Below, piece by piece: positions 53,044-61,680 of a DNA stretch of 64,000 nucleotides. The first letter of the stretch is position 1. Every line of letters begins with the position of its first letter. Both the position numbers and the translations under genes were made by a program. The DNA lies in NCBI GenBank assembly GCA_963677085.2, contig CAXXFH010000005.1:310001-374000 (forward strand), given 5' to 3'. A model generated the notes under the pieces. That model saw nothing but the letters and a program-made list of their open reading frames with translations. It did not search any database and was not told the origin of the DNA. The DNA is from G963677085 sp963677085 (GTDB lineage Bacteria; Planctomycetota; Planctomycetia; Pirellulales; Thermoguttaceae).

Positions 53044-54147
53044 TCAAATCAGCTTTTCTTCTTCCGATGGGTAACCACTTGCCGCCAGCAGGGCCTCTTG
53101 CACGAGCAGTTCATGCTCGAGCGGATACGGATTTTCCCTTTCGCCACGAATGACCTCAGCCAATTCAATGAGTTGCTCGTCGTAACGTCCCGGTATCGAC
53201 GGCAAGGCAACTTCCTGGCGACCGGCTTGAAACGAATCGCGGGACTTCTTGAGTGTCAGACTCAACTTGGGCGGTTCGAGCGGGCGAATCTCGATTGTCC
53301 CTTCGTCGCCGCAAACGACGAGTTGGCGACGTTTGTAGCCTTCCACCTCGATAGCGGCCGTACGAATCGTGGCCGTGGCTCGCGGATACTCGAGCACGGC
53401 CAGCCCGTTGTCGTAAAGCTCCACCTCCGGCCTGACTTGCCGCGGGTACGGAGTAATTTGCTCGGGTTTGCCCAACATGGTCACCACAAGATCGATCAAA
53501 TGGCCGCCAAAGATGTACATCGTTCCGCCGCGGAATTTCGAAAGCCATCGACGATAGGCGAGCGGTTGATTCCTGCTCATGACACAGTGAACCTCGAACA
53601 CTTGGCCAAGCCAGCCTTCGCGAACCGCACGGAAACAGAACTGCATCGCCGGGTTGTTGCGATACATGTAGCCCAGTTGCACGGTCAACTTTCGCCGCCC
53701 CGCTTCGTCCAACACCTTTTTGAACGCGGACAACGATTCTCCGCCCGGCTTATCCAGGTGGATGTGCATCCCGGCGTCGATGCAGCGTGCGGCTGCGGGG
53801 ATCAACTCGCCAGCCGGGTCAACTTCCACGGCCACGGCCTGAAGCCCCTTAGTGTTGAGCAGTTGCTCCTCGGTCATCCACGGAATATCTCGATAAGCCG
53901 GCTCGTTTTCCCGTTTTTTTCGCCACACGGGATCCGACTCAACCACGCCGACCACTTCGTAGTGGTCAGACAATTTTCGCAAGGTGGCCATCTTGGCCGC
54001 GCCGTGATTGTGGCCGATGCCGATCTGGCCTATCTTGATCCGTTGCTTGGATGGGTTGGCCGCGACCGTTTGCGACTCAAGCCATGGCACGACCGCGGCA
54101 GCGGTTGCAGCGGTTGTCAGAAAACGACGGCGGTTGAAGATGTTCAT
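53044..54147 (-). CDS. Tat-exported Gfo/Idh/MocA oxidoreductase, third and diverged
   Basis: The ATG at 54147 gives 367 residues; the frame extends upstream without a start signal. The leader FNRRRFLTTAATAAAVVPWL is twin-arginine-like, then IGQIGIGHNHGAAKM starts the Rossmann fold. HIHLDKPGGESLSAFKKVL near residue 140 is the EKP-equivalent, with Asp in place of Glu but the Lys kept. GGHLIDLVVTMLG near 210 is the His segment. It differs from the 47417/50416 pair in length and sequence. It overlaps the ribosome binding site of the DUF6807 gene and is likely co-transcribed with it. Confidence 0.87.
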   Translation of the reverse strand: MNIFNRRRFLTTAATAAAVVPWLESQTVAANPSKQRIKIGQIGIGHNHGAAKMATLRKLSDHYEVVGVVESDPVWRKKRENEPAYRDIPWMTEEQLLNTKGLQAVAVEVDPAGELIPAAARCIDAGMHIHLDKPGGESLSAFKKVLDEAGRRKLTVQLGYMYRNNPAMQFCFRAVREGWLGQVFEVHCVMSRNQPLAYRRWLSKFRGGTMYIFGGHLIDLVVTMLGKPEQITPYPRQVRPEVELYDNGLAVLEYPRATATIRTAAIEVEGYKRRQLVVCGDEGTIEIRPLEPPKLSLTLKKSRDSFQAGRQEVALPSIPGRYDEQLIELAEVIRGERENPYPLEHELLVQEALLAASGYPSEEEKLI

Positions 54148-54199
54148 GGTGCAAATGCAGGGCTTTCTTCGCAAGACAAAGCAAGTGGTGAGAATCGAG

Positions 54200-56077
54200 T
54201 TATTCGGCAGTTCGGAGGGCGCCGTCGGCATTCGTTGTCGGACTTCCATCCGTTTTCGCACGGTTTGCGGGCAAAGCCGAGCCGTTATCCGAAAGCCGTC
54301 CGACGACGCAACGAACGTTGTCGACGTGGTAGATGTCGCGATCGATGTTCAGCGCGGGCCCCGAGATGGCAATTCGCAGGAACAACTCGTGGCCAACGAG
54401 ATCTTCCGAAACCGTCAGGTTGGCATCCAGCGTCTGGATAGCGTCCTGCTGTCGCAAGCTAGGCCAACTTCCGACGTTACCCACCGTATCCCCCAGCGAC
54501 TTATTGGAGACCCCCACGGCAAAGGCCAAGTCGACAGCTGCGCCACCGCCCTTGGGCGGCGTGTTCGAACCACGGTCCCAGGACTTCGCGGCGACGTCGA
54601 CGGCCGCCGTGAGCTGTTTGCCAACATCGGTCTTGTCGACAACGCCCAGCGATTGATACATCCACGCGGCTTGCACCTTCTCGCCCGGCAACATGTCGCG
54701 CAGCCAGAGCGAAGCCACTTGTCGGCCGTCGGTGGCTCCACGACCGTTGCGGTACGCAGCATCCTGCGTCGAGAGCAGATAGTACGCCTGTTTCGCACTT
54801 GCCGGAGGCAGCGTGCCCGTGTACCAGCCTAAGACGGTCGTTTGAAGCAGCGCGGTACTGTTAGGCTTGACGTGCTTGCGGATGTCCGGCTGCTCGAAGC
54901 TTGGGTTGACGAGAGCCAGATGTCCCGTCACGCCCTGCTTGGGTTTGCGGCGTGGCTTGGGCAGTGTGCGGACATACTGCGGCCGTTGGGAATCCGACGA
55001 CGGAAGCACGTCGATCGTGCCCTTGGCGGCGTCGAGTTGCACCGATTCATTGGCGGCCAACACCCGGCTGACCGATTTTCCGCTGTCTTCTGTTCCGTTT
55101 AACTCGGCCAACACGCAACCCTGAAACACGTGAACGTCGGTGCGGCCCGACTCGTCGACGTTTACACCGAACTCCGTTCCCAAATCGACGATCGTCGCCT
55201 GCGGGGTTTTCAGTTTGAAGCCGCTCGCTCGGCGGGGAACATGGGCAACCAATTTGCCGCGTGACAGATAGCCCTCGTTGCGCTGCCGGGCGATAAACGT
55301 CGCGGGTCCTTCCACGACGACTTTCGTACCTTTGTCGAATTGGATCTCGAACAAACCCGAGCTCACCGTGATGGGTTCATCCTGGGGCACCGGGCTACCC
55401 AATGCTCGCTCCGGCGTACCGGGCGCCCAGGCGACGTCGACCATTCCCGTCAGCCGGGCAACTGCTTCCGTAGCCACCGGCGTTTCGACGGTAACCTCCT
55501 GCTGCACCCTCCAGGCACGAAAACTGGGAGCCGCCCATAGGGCCAGCAACATGAGCATCGACCCTACGACAAGAGCAGACACAACTATAGACAGAGACAA
55601 CCGGCCCGTGACTGATTCGTGACCACCGCGAAGAGTTCGCACAAGAACCGTCCGACAGCGTGGCGCAACCCGCGAAAAGTAGGCCACCGTGTCATGCAGT
55701 GCGATGGAGAGCCACGGCATCGGCGAAGAATCGCCAGACACGGGAGACCGAAGATCTTTGTCCGAATTACTGGAATCGTTGCCGGTCAGATCATCGTCGC
55801 TCCACGCCGCCTCTTCATCGCCTTGCCCACCTTCGTCAAACCACGCACCGCCCAATTCACCATGAGAATGTTTTAGCTCGGCCGTCCCTAGTCGTCGCAG
55901 CGTGAGGGAGTCGTGCATGTACTGGACATACCATTGGCGCACAGCGCGATCTTCACAAACCAGTTGTTGAAGGCGCGACCTTTGGTCGGTCGTCGCCGTC
56001 GACTCGAGGCAAGCCAACGCCAGTACGTGGATTTCCTGGCGCAACGGGCGGTCGATGGTCGAGTAAAGGCTGTCCAT
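54200..56077 (-). CDS. FecR-domain membrane protein paired with an ECF sigma factor
   Basis: The ATG at 56077 overlaps the sigma factor stop as TGATG and gives 625 residues. A cytoplasmic N-terminal region of about 160 residues (IHVLALACLESTATTDQRSRLQQLV) resembles the short anti-sigma-like part of planctomycete FecR proteins. One membrane segment follows (SIVVSALVVGSMLMLLALWA, about 164-184), then a FecR domain (ITVSSGLFEIQFDKGTKVVVEGPATF, KLKTPQATIVDLGTEFGVNV, HVFQGCVLAEL, about 235-340). The C-terminal 270 residues (LALVNPSFEQPDIR at the start, YHVDNVRCVV at the end) look like a lectin or carbohydrate-binding domain. It probably senses an outside signal and controls the sigma factor. Confidence 0.86.
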   Translation of the reverse strand: MDSLYSTIDRPLRQEIHVLALACLESTATTDQRSRLQQLVCEDRAVRQWYVQYMHDSLTLRRLGTAELKHSHGELGGAWFDEGGQGDEEAAWSDDDLTGNDSSNSDKDLRSPVSGDSSPMPWLSIALHDTVAYFSRVAPRCRTVLVRTLRGGHESVTGRLSLSIVVSALVVGSMLMLLALWAAPSFRAWRVQQEVTVETPVATEAVARLTGMVDVAWAPGTPERALGSPVPQDEPITVSSGLFEIQFDKGTKVVVEGPATFIARQRNEGYLSRGKLVAHVPRRASGFKLKTPQATIVDLGTEFGVNVDESGRTDVHVFQGCVLAELNGTEDSGKSVSRVLAANESVQLDAAKGTIDVLPSSDSQRPQYVRTLPKPRRKPKQGVTGHLALVNPSFEQPDIRKHVKPNSTALLQTTVLGWYTGTLPPASAKQAYYLLSTQDAAYRNGRGATDGRQVASLWLRDMLPGEKVQAAWMYQSLGVVDKTDVGKQLTAAVDVAAKSWDRGSNTPPKGGGAAVDLAFAVGVSNKSLGDTVGNVGSWPSLRQQDAIQTLDANLTVSEDLVGHELFLRIAISGPALNIDRDIYHVDNVRCVVGRLSDNGSALPANRAKTDGSPTTNADGALRTAE

Positions 56078-56661
56078 CACTGAGCCTGCTCCTTATGAAG
56101 CTCCTTTTCGACGCACCGATGGAGCCACTCACGTGCGTATTGCACCGCCTTGTAAACCGCCGATTCGTTGCGTTCCAAACGCCGGGCTATTTGCCGGATG
56201 CTCTCCTTTCCCGAATAGACCAACGTCAGCAGGCTCCGATTCTTTTCGTTCAACTTACTGAAACACGAGGCAAGAAAACGTTGCCTCGCAGGAACCTCGT
56301 CTTGGTAGGAGGATTCTTCTTTTGCCACGTTTTCGAGAAATTGCTCGCTGAAAAGTTGTTCGCGCGACCGTTTGTGGCGTGTACGATACGTCAGGACTTG
56401 ATAGTAGGCGATGCTGCGCGCCCAGGCTCCAAAATCCTGGCGATCGTCGAACTGGTCGAATTGTTCCCAGAGTCGGAGCTTCGTCTCCTGGGCGATGTCT
56501 TCAGCAACCGCCCAATCGGCGACCATGGCAACGATAAATCCCTCGAGCTGCCGTTCGTGCTCGATCAACAGGCGCACGAACTCTTGCTGGTTAGGACCAG
56601 TACTGCCAACTGCTGCGTCAGACGCCGGTCGTGTCGGTTCGGGTACAGAAGACTCTGGCAT
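56077..56661 (-). CDS. ECF-type RNA polymerase sigma factor
   Basis: The 194-residue protein has region 2 at about residues 28-95 (EFVRLLIEHERQLEGFI, AEDIAQETKLRLWEQF, FGAWARSIAYYQVLTYRTRHKR) and region 4 at about 130-185 (FSKLNEKNRSLLTLVYSGKES, IRQIARRLERNESAVYKAVQYAREWLH in its helix-turn-helix). This is the planctomycete-type ECF sigma factor that is co-encoded with a FecR-domain protein, as here. It should direct RNA polymerase to a small regulon when released. A signal-sensing role for carbohydrate genes is plausible but not shown. The gene is preceded by a 1.25-kb gap that must hold its promoter. Confidence 0.9.
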   Translation of the reverse strand: MPESSVPEPTRPASDAAVGSTGPNQQEFVRLLIEHERQLEGFIVAMVADWAVAEDIAQETKLRLWEQFDQFDDRQDFGAWARSIAYYQVLTYRTRHKRSREQLFSEQFLENVAKEESSYQDEVPARQRFLASCFSKLNEKNRSLLTLVYSGKESIRQIARRLERNESAVYKAVQYAREWLHRCVEKELHKEQAQ

Positions 56662-57910
56662 GACTCATCATTCCATGTTGGTCGTAGCGTCGCCAAGTCA
56701 TCATACGACAACTAGGCATGACCACCTCGGCGCAATAGCACACGTCGCATTCTCCGAGAGAAGCAGGGAATGCACAATGGTTGCCCGCGGCAAGGGTAAG
56801 GCGATTCGCCGTAATGACTGTTCGACCAACCGCACCGCTGAAGCTGTCACACGAACAACCAAGAAGACATCCTACAACAGGCGCCCGGCCGGCGCCGTGC
56901 GGTTAATGCGATTGAAAAGGAGTGCTGAATTCAACACGGGCCACAGCGCATGGTACGACAGTACCCGGCACCGACTGCACCGAACTCATCCCTCCATTAT
57001 AAATAGACGGCACGAACGGAAATTGGAGGAAAAAAACCGACAAGAATTTTTCCGTCACCCAAAACCAAGCCCCCTGCGCTTTATAACATTTGGCCCGTTC
57101 AGCACTTACGCTCGGATTACAGACAGTCCGATCGAGTATACGTCGCGTGCGTTTGTCGGCGATTTGAGGTATCCAGCCGATAATACAACGAGAGACACGC
57201 CCCGCCCAAAGATGGATGGCAGCAACCGCCAAACGGGTATAGCCTTCCAGGTTTCTTACGACACTTCTGCGTCCTGCCCTCCCAAACTTTTTGCATGTCC
57301 AAGAGATGTAACACCTATGACACGCAAGGAACCTTCGCACCCACGCCGACCGGCACCGAAGGCATGCCAATGTACTTGGTCCGGTAGGCAGCCATTCTGC
57401 ATAGTGCGGCCACGCAGCGGTAACATTGGAACGGTCGCGCCAGTAGTTCCTTCTATTACAAGGCTCCTGATTTGCTTGCATCGCCGATGGTGCTTGTTCT
57501 TTCAAGGATCCGCTTTATGGCGACGATAATGCCCATTGACGCCCGGTGAGTCGAGCGTTTACGATTCTCTCATGCTGAACAAGAACAGTTCGAATGACAA
57601 TTCGCCGTAACCAAGACGCAACCGACGAACCATCGCGAAGCACGGGCCGGTGAATCGGCACGTGTCTTCGTCCAGCCCCCAATCAGCGGACAACCTAACG
57701 ACGTCCGGTCCCACGGCGATGCACCTCGCCGAATCGTCCAACGACTACGGACAATCGCCACGCCTGCGATGCAATAGAGCGATCGAGGCGGTTTCAAAAC
57801 TCGGTTTCGGGTTCGCATATCCGCCGAACGAACGACCTCAGTACTAGTTTTGAAACGGCCGTGAGTCAAACCGTCAGCGTGCCGCCATGCAATGGCAAGG
57901 ATATGTTGCG
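56662..57910. other. Long intergenic region (about 1.25 kb) with one repeat copy
   Basis: This is the longest gap in the window. Open frames on both strands (for example 56903-57505 minus) lack start signals and family patterns. It contains copy B of the 66-bp repeat (57597-57662) and A-rich stretches near 57010-57060. It should hold the promoters of the divergent sigma factor and porin-like genes. I cannot assign anything else. Confidence 0.45.
57597..57662 (+). repeat. 66-bp dispersed repeat, copy B
   Basis: Same ends and spacing as copy A at 37880-37945, with 3 mismatches in the 27-bp right half-block (TCGCGAAGCACGG start, CGGCA end) and one in the 10-bp left block. It lies about 250 bp upstream of the porin-like gene. 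Confidence 0.5.
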
Positions 57911-59365
57911 ATGCACAAGACGCTGTCGTTGTTGATCTGCCTGGCCCTACTTGGAGCAGCCGAGCTAAGCTTCGGTCAGTCTGAACTGTCGCCGGATCTC
58001 CTCACGCGTCTTAATGAACTGGAGAAGCAGACAGAGTCGTTGCGTATGCAGTTGCAGGATCTTAACCAACACCCCGTCCGATTGCCCGCCATCAACGTGA
58101 CATCGGCGAACACGGCGTCGGCCCCAGTCACGGTTGACACTGGCGGAGACGACGATTCGGACGATCCACCCTGGAGCGACGTTCAAGCGGAAATTCGGAA
58201 GTTGACTTGGAAGAAAGGTGACTTCACACTCACGCCCTACGGTGCCTTCTGGGCCGACATGAGCTACGCCTCCGAACGGACCAATCCCGGCACGTACACG
58301 CTTTGGGTCGACTCCCCGGAAATACATGGCGAAAACACCTTTGCTGTCGATGCCCGACGCAGCCGCTTCGGGTTAGACTTGGAAGGACCGCAAATTCCGC
58401 TGTTCAACTTCGCAAAGAGTTTCGCCAAAGTTGAAATCGACTTTCAGGGAGTCTTTGTCACCGAGAATAAGCCCGGTGTGCGATTACGCCACGCGTACTG
58501 GGAAACGAAGAACGACGATTTTCGTTTCTTGGTCGGGCAAACACGGGACGTAATCTCGCCGTTATGGACCAGCACGCTGAACTACGGCGTAGGGTTTTGC
58601 GGCGGCAACATCGGCTATCGTCGAGCCCAGTTCCGATACGAGCGCTATTATCACTACGGCGACGCGTGCTTGGTCGAGTTGCAGGGTTCGTTGAACCAAA
58701 ACATCGTACCCGACTTTTCCAGCCGCACCGATGTGATTCGTGAACCCAGCGCTTGGCCGGTGATTGAAGGACGTTTTGGCTTCGTGCTTGGGCCAAAGAA
58801 CAAGGGCAGCCTGCGAACCAAATTCGGCGTCTCGGGACACATTGGTGAAACCGGATTCGACTTCACCAATGTGAGCCCTGCACCGACAAGCCTGCCTCCG
58901 GCCGACGACGTTCGGATTCCAACGTGGTCGTTTAACGTCGACCTTCACATGCCCATTACCGAACGCTTCGGCGTGCAGGGCGAGTATTTCACGGGCTCCA
59001 ATTTGAGTCCGTTTCTGGGCGGCATCGCTCAGGGCGCGTGCCCGTGTAGACGAACGGCCATCCGCTCGACCGGTGGCTGGTTCGATGTCTGGTACGAGAT
59101 CACCCCGCGACTGCACACACGTGCCGGCTGGGGCTTGGACGATCCGAACAACAACGACTTCCTCTACGGACGCACCTACAACCAGTTCGTTTTCTGGAAT
59201 GTCACCTACGACCTTACCTCCAAGCTGACCACCGGACTGGAAATCAGTTCGTGGAAGACCAACTACCAGGACCGCCGTGCCGGCAGCATCCCCGATGCCG
59301 ACCTTCAGCCGAGAACTGCCGGAAACTCGGTGGTCGTCGAGTGGATGATGAAATACGGTTTCTAA
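57911..59365 (+). CDS. Porin-like outer membrane beta-barrel protein
   Basis: The ATG at 57911 (AAGGATA upstream; 57887 is an alternative) gives 484 residues. A signal peptide (TLSLLICLALLGAAELSFG) is followed by a coiled-coil start (LTRLNELEKQTESLRMQLQDL, in two overlapping heptads) and an acidic linker with DTGGDDDSDD. The rest alternates polar and hydrophobic residues with many aromatics (LTPYGAFWADMSYASERT, VEIDFQGVF, YETWK-type strands) and ends in Phe, as in outer-membrane beta-barrels. This layout is that of DcaP/OprP-like porins with an N-terminal coiled coil. It probably forms a solute channel; the solute is unknown. Confidence 0.75.
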   Translation: MHKTLSLLICLALLGAAELSFGQSELSPDLLTRLNELEKQTESLRMQLQDLNQHPVRLPAINVTSANTASAPVTVDTGGDDDSDDPPWSDVQAEIRKLTWKKGDFTLTPYGAFWADMSYASERTNPGTYTLWVDSPEIHGENTFAVDARRSRFGLDLEGPQIPLFNFAKSFAKVEIDFQGVFVTENKPGVRLRHAYWETKNDDFRFLVGQTRDVISPLWTSTLNYGVGFCGGNIGYRRAQFRYERYYHYGDACLVELQGSLNQNIVPDFSSRTDVIREPSAWPVIEGRFGFVLGPKNKGSLRTKFGVSGHIGETGFDFTNVSPAPTSLPPADDVRIPTWSFNVDLHMPITERFGVQGEYFTGSNLSPFLGGIAQGACPCRRTAIRSTGGWFDVWYEITPRLHTRAGWGLDDPNNNDFLYGRTYNQFVFWNVTYDLTSKLTTGLEISSWKTNYQDRRAGSIPDADLQPRTAGNSVVVEWMMKYGF

Positions 59366-59676
59366 ACCGCTCCAGCAAATGGGTAAGGGTCTCTCTCAAA
59401 TACCTCTGCCCCTTCTGAATTCCATTCAGCGACGACGTCAGTCGCTTAGCCACATAGCGAATCAGCTCCTGATTCAGTAGCCGGATAGAGTTTTGGGAGA
59501 GACAAGCCAATACCCGCGGGGATCGCCACCAGAGGTTTTGCCGAAACTCGGCAGATCCTCGCGCCGCAGGAAAAGAGGCGCCCTATCGATGATGGTATAA
59601 TGTGGTTTGGAAACACTGGGCGCGCCAATAAGGTGGACTCGTATACGGTCCGACAAGGGCTGTAGGAGACGAATTC
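59366..59676. other. Intergenic region before the IS remnant
   Basis: No gene is seen. The last 40 bases up to TAGGAGA are probably the 5' part of the IS3-type remnant, but no inverted repeat could be matched to a second end. Confidence 0.4.
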
Positions 59677-59943
59677 ATGGCGAAAAAGCGACGGAAGTCT
59701 ACGCCAGCGTTCAAGGCGAAGGTTGCTTTGGCGGCGATCCGTGGCGAGCGGACGCTCGCCGACTCATCGCGTGTCCTCGTGAACTCGAATTCGAAGACCA
59801 GACCGGTTCAGATTCCCCCTGTCAAGATGCAGTTCGCTGAACGCTCACACAAATCGTTTTATTGGCGCCCGCGTAGCCAAAAAGAACGCGGGCAACACCA
59901 CGCCCTGCCCCTTGGATGGCGTGGGTTGCCCGCGTCATATTAA
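59677..59943 (+). pseudogene. Remnant of an IS3-family transposase OrfA
   Basis: AGGAGA and an ATG start a frame reading MAKKRRKSTPAFKAKVALAA then IRGERTLA, the well-known N-terminus of IS3-family OrfA proteins with its first helix. After about 30 residues the match fades (SSRVLVNSNSK stands where ASRFGVHPNQI would be expected) and the frame runs into unrelated sequence. No OrfB or DDE part follows. It is a decayed 5' fragment, probably non-functional. Confidence 0.6.
59886..59935. repeat. Hairpin repeat at the end of the IS remnant
   Basis: ACGCGGGCAAC-ACCACGCC pairs with GGCGTGG-GTTGCCCGCGT over about 18 bp around a 13-base loop. It may be an intergenic repeat or a terminator; the rest of 59936-60079 is featureless. 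Confidence 0.55.
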
Positions 59944-60079
59944 CGATGCCACTGCTCCACTAATTCGAAAGACCGTTTACTTTCGGGCAAATAGGAGCGA
60001 CCAGCGAAAGCGGTTTCTTCGTGAGGGTACGGCAGCATCGATTTAGTTGGCCGCCCGGCCGCCTGTTTAATGCATCGAA

Positions 60080-61462
60080 TCAGCTGGGTTTCTCCACCAG
60101 GGTTGTGGCCGGCGCCACCTCGCCGGCGGTAGGACCGCCCACGTGATGGATTTCGGCCTCGACGTAATCGGGGGTCTTCTCGGTGAATTGTTCTTCCTCG
60201 GTCGATCCGGCAATGGCCGTTGTCGACGATTGCCCGGCCGTGATCACTTGGGTGATTTCGTCGAAGTACGCTGCTCCGACAAACGACTGATGCTTCACGG
60301 CGCGATAGCCGTGGTCCTCCTCCAACTCGAACTCACGCTCCTGCAAGTGCGAGTAGGCCAACATGCCAGAATCTCGATACGCGTGGGCAAGTTCAAACAT
60401 TGAGGTATTCAGGGCATGGAAACCGGCCAGGGTAACAAACTGGAACTTGTATCCCATTTTCGCCAGATCGTGCTGGAACGAGGCAATCTCGTCTTCTTCG
60501 AGCTGTAGCTTCCAGTTGAACGAAGGCGAGCAGTTGTAGGCCAGCAGCTTATCGGGATATTTCGCGTGAATGCCTTCGGCAAATCGTTGTGCCTCTTCTA
60601 TGTTGGGCCGTGACGTCTCACACCAGAGCATGTCGGCATAAGGTGCGTAGGCGAGTCCTCGGGCGATTGCTTGATCGATTCCCGCTCGCAACTCATAGAA
60701 CCCTTCCGGCGTGCGATTTCCGGTCATAAATGCATGATCGCGTTCGTCAATATCCGAGGTCATCAGCCCAGCGGCAAAGGCATCGGTACGAGCGATCAAC
60801 ACGGTGGGAATGTCGAGCACATCGGCTGCCAAGCGGGCCGCTACGAGTTGTTGGACAGCTTGTTGCGTGGGCACCAGCACCTTGCCGCCCATGTGGCCGC
60901 ATTTCTTGTAAGCCGAATTCTGGTCCTCGAAATGAACGGCGCCGGCTCCCGCTTCAATCATCGCTTTCATCAACTCGTAGGCATTCAGCACACCGCCAAA
61001 ACCGGCCTCGGCATCGGCTACGATAGGAGCATACCAGAATGGCATTCGGTTGCTGATGCCCGACGAGTTGGTAATCTCGTCGGACCGCTGGAGTGCCGAG
61101 TTGATGCGACGTACCAGATTCGGCACGCTGTTGACCGGATACAGACTCTGGTCGGGATAGGTTTGGTTGGCGCTGTTCATATCGCCGGCCACTTGCCACC
61201 CGCTAACGTAAATGGCCTTCAACCCGGCTTGAACTTGTTGCACGGCCTGCAACCCGGACTGGGCCCCCAAGGCGCGAATAAACGGTTCGGTATGCAGCAT
61301 ATTCCAGAACCGTTCAGCCCCGACCCGGGCCAGGGTGTATTCCACGCGAACGCTACCGCGCAGACGGATGACGTCCTCTGCAGAGTACGAACGTTCGATG
61401 TCCTCCCAACGTTTGTTGGTATTCCAATCTTCCTGTAATTCCACAACATCGCGATTTCGCAT
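60080..61462 (-). CDS. aceA: Isocitrate lyase
   Basis: The 460-residue enzyme splits isocitrate into succinate and glyoxylate in the cytoplasm. KKCGHMGG (186-193) is the catalytic loop with Cys188. YAPIVADAEAGFGG near residue 144 binds magnesium, and HFEDQ and TVLIARTDAFAAGLMTSDID near 220 belong to the active site. YNCSPSFNWK near 330 and QFVTLAGFHALN near 360 complete the family pattern. The length is a little above the short bacterial form. It follows aceB on the same strand with a 218-bp gap, so both probably respond to acetate or fatty acid use. A Thr/Glu/Pro-rich tail (residues 420-460) is variable. Confidence 0.95.
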   Translation of the reverse strand: MRNRDVVELQEDWNTNKRWEDIERSYSAEDVIRLRGSVRVEYTLARVGAERFWNMLHTEPFIRALGAQSGLQAVQQVQAGLKAIYVSGWQVAGDMNSANQTYPDQSLYPVNSVPNLVRRINSALQRSDEITNSSGISNRMPFWYAPIVADAEAGFGGVLNAYELMKAMIEAGAGAVHFEDQNSAYKKCGHMGGKVLVPTQQAVQQLVAARLAADVLDIPTVLIARTDAFAAGLMTSDIDERDHAFMTGNRTPEGFYELRAGIDQAIARGLAYAPYADMLWCETSRPNIEEAQRFAEGIHAKYPDKLLAYNCSPSFNWKLQLEEDEIASFQHDLAKMGYKFQFVTLAGFHALNTSMFELAHAYRDSGMLAYSHLQEREFELEEDHGYRAVKHQSFVGAAYFDEITQVITAGQSSTTAIAGSTEEEQFTEKTPDYVEAEIHHVGGPTAGEVAPATTLVEKPS

Positions 61463-61680
61463 AACTCTCCCCTTTGTGTGTGTGCGGACCCGAGGTCTCC
61501 CGGTGACCCCCAGGAGCGCGGCGTCCTGTCCTGCCCTGTACTATGAATCTCAAAAAATCGTTTAGATCCCCCCAAAGTCTCGCGGCCAACGCCAACGGAG
61601 TCTTGCCGGGATGCGGCAGCACCGGTTTGGTTCGCGGCGTTTCCGCCCTGTGTATCGTTTTCCGAACACTCTCGGTTGGA

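Noticed and set aside
51719..53074. Long plus-strand open frame (451 codons) opposite the DUF6807 gene
   Set aside because: Antisense of a clear gene with a signal peptide and family motifs; codon-bias shadow.
53098..54441. Long plus-strand open frame opposite the third Gfo/Idh gene
   Set aside because: Antisense shadow; it crosses two real genes on the other strand.
56903..57505. 200-codon minus-strand frame in the long gap
   Set aside because: Trp/Cys/Arg-rich with no start signal, no family pattern and no support from neighbours.
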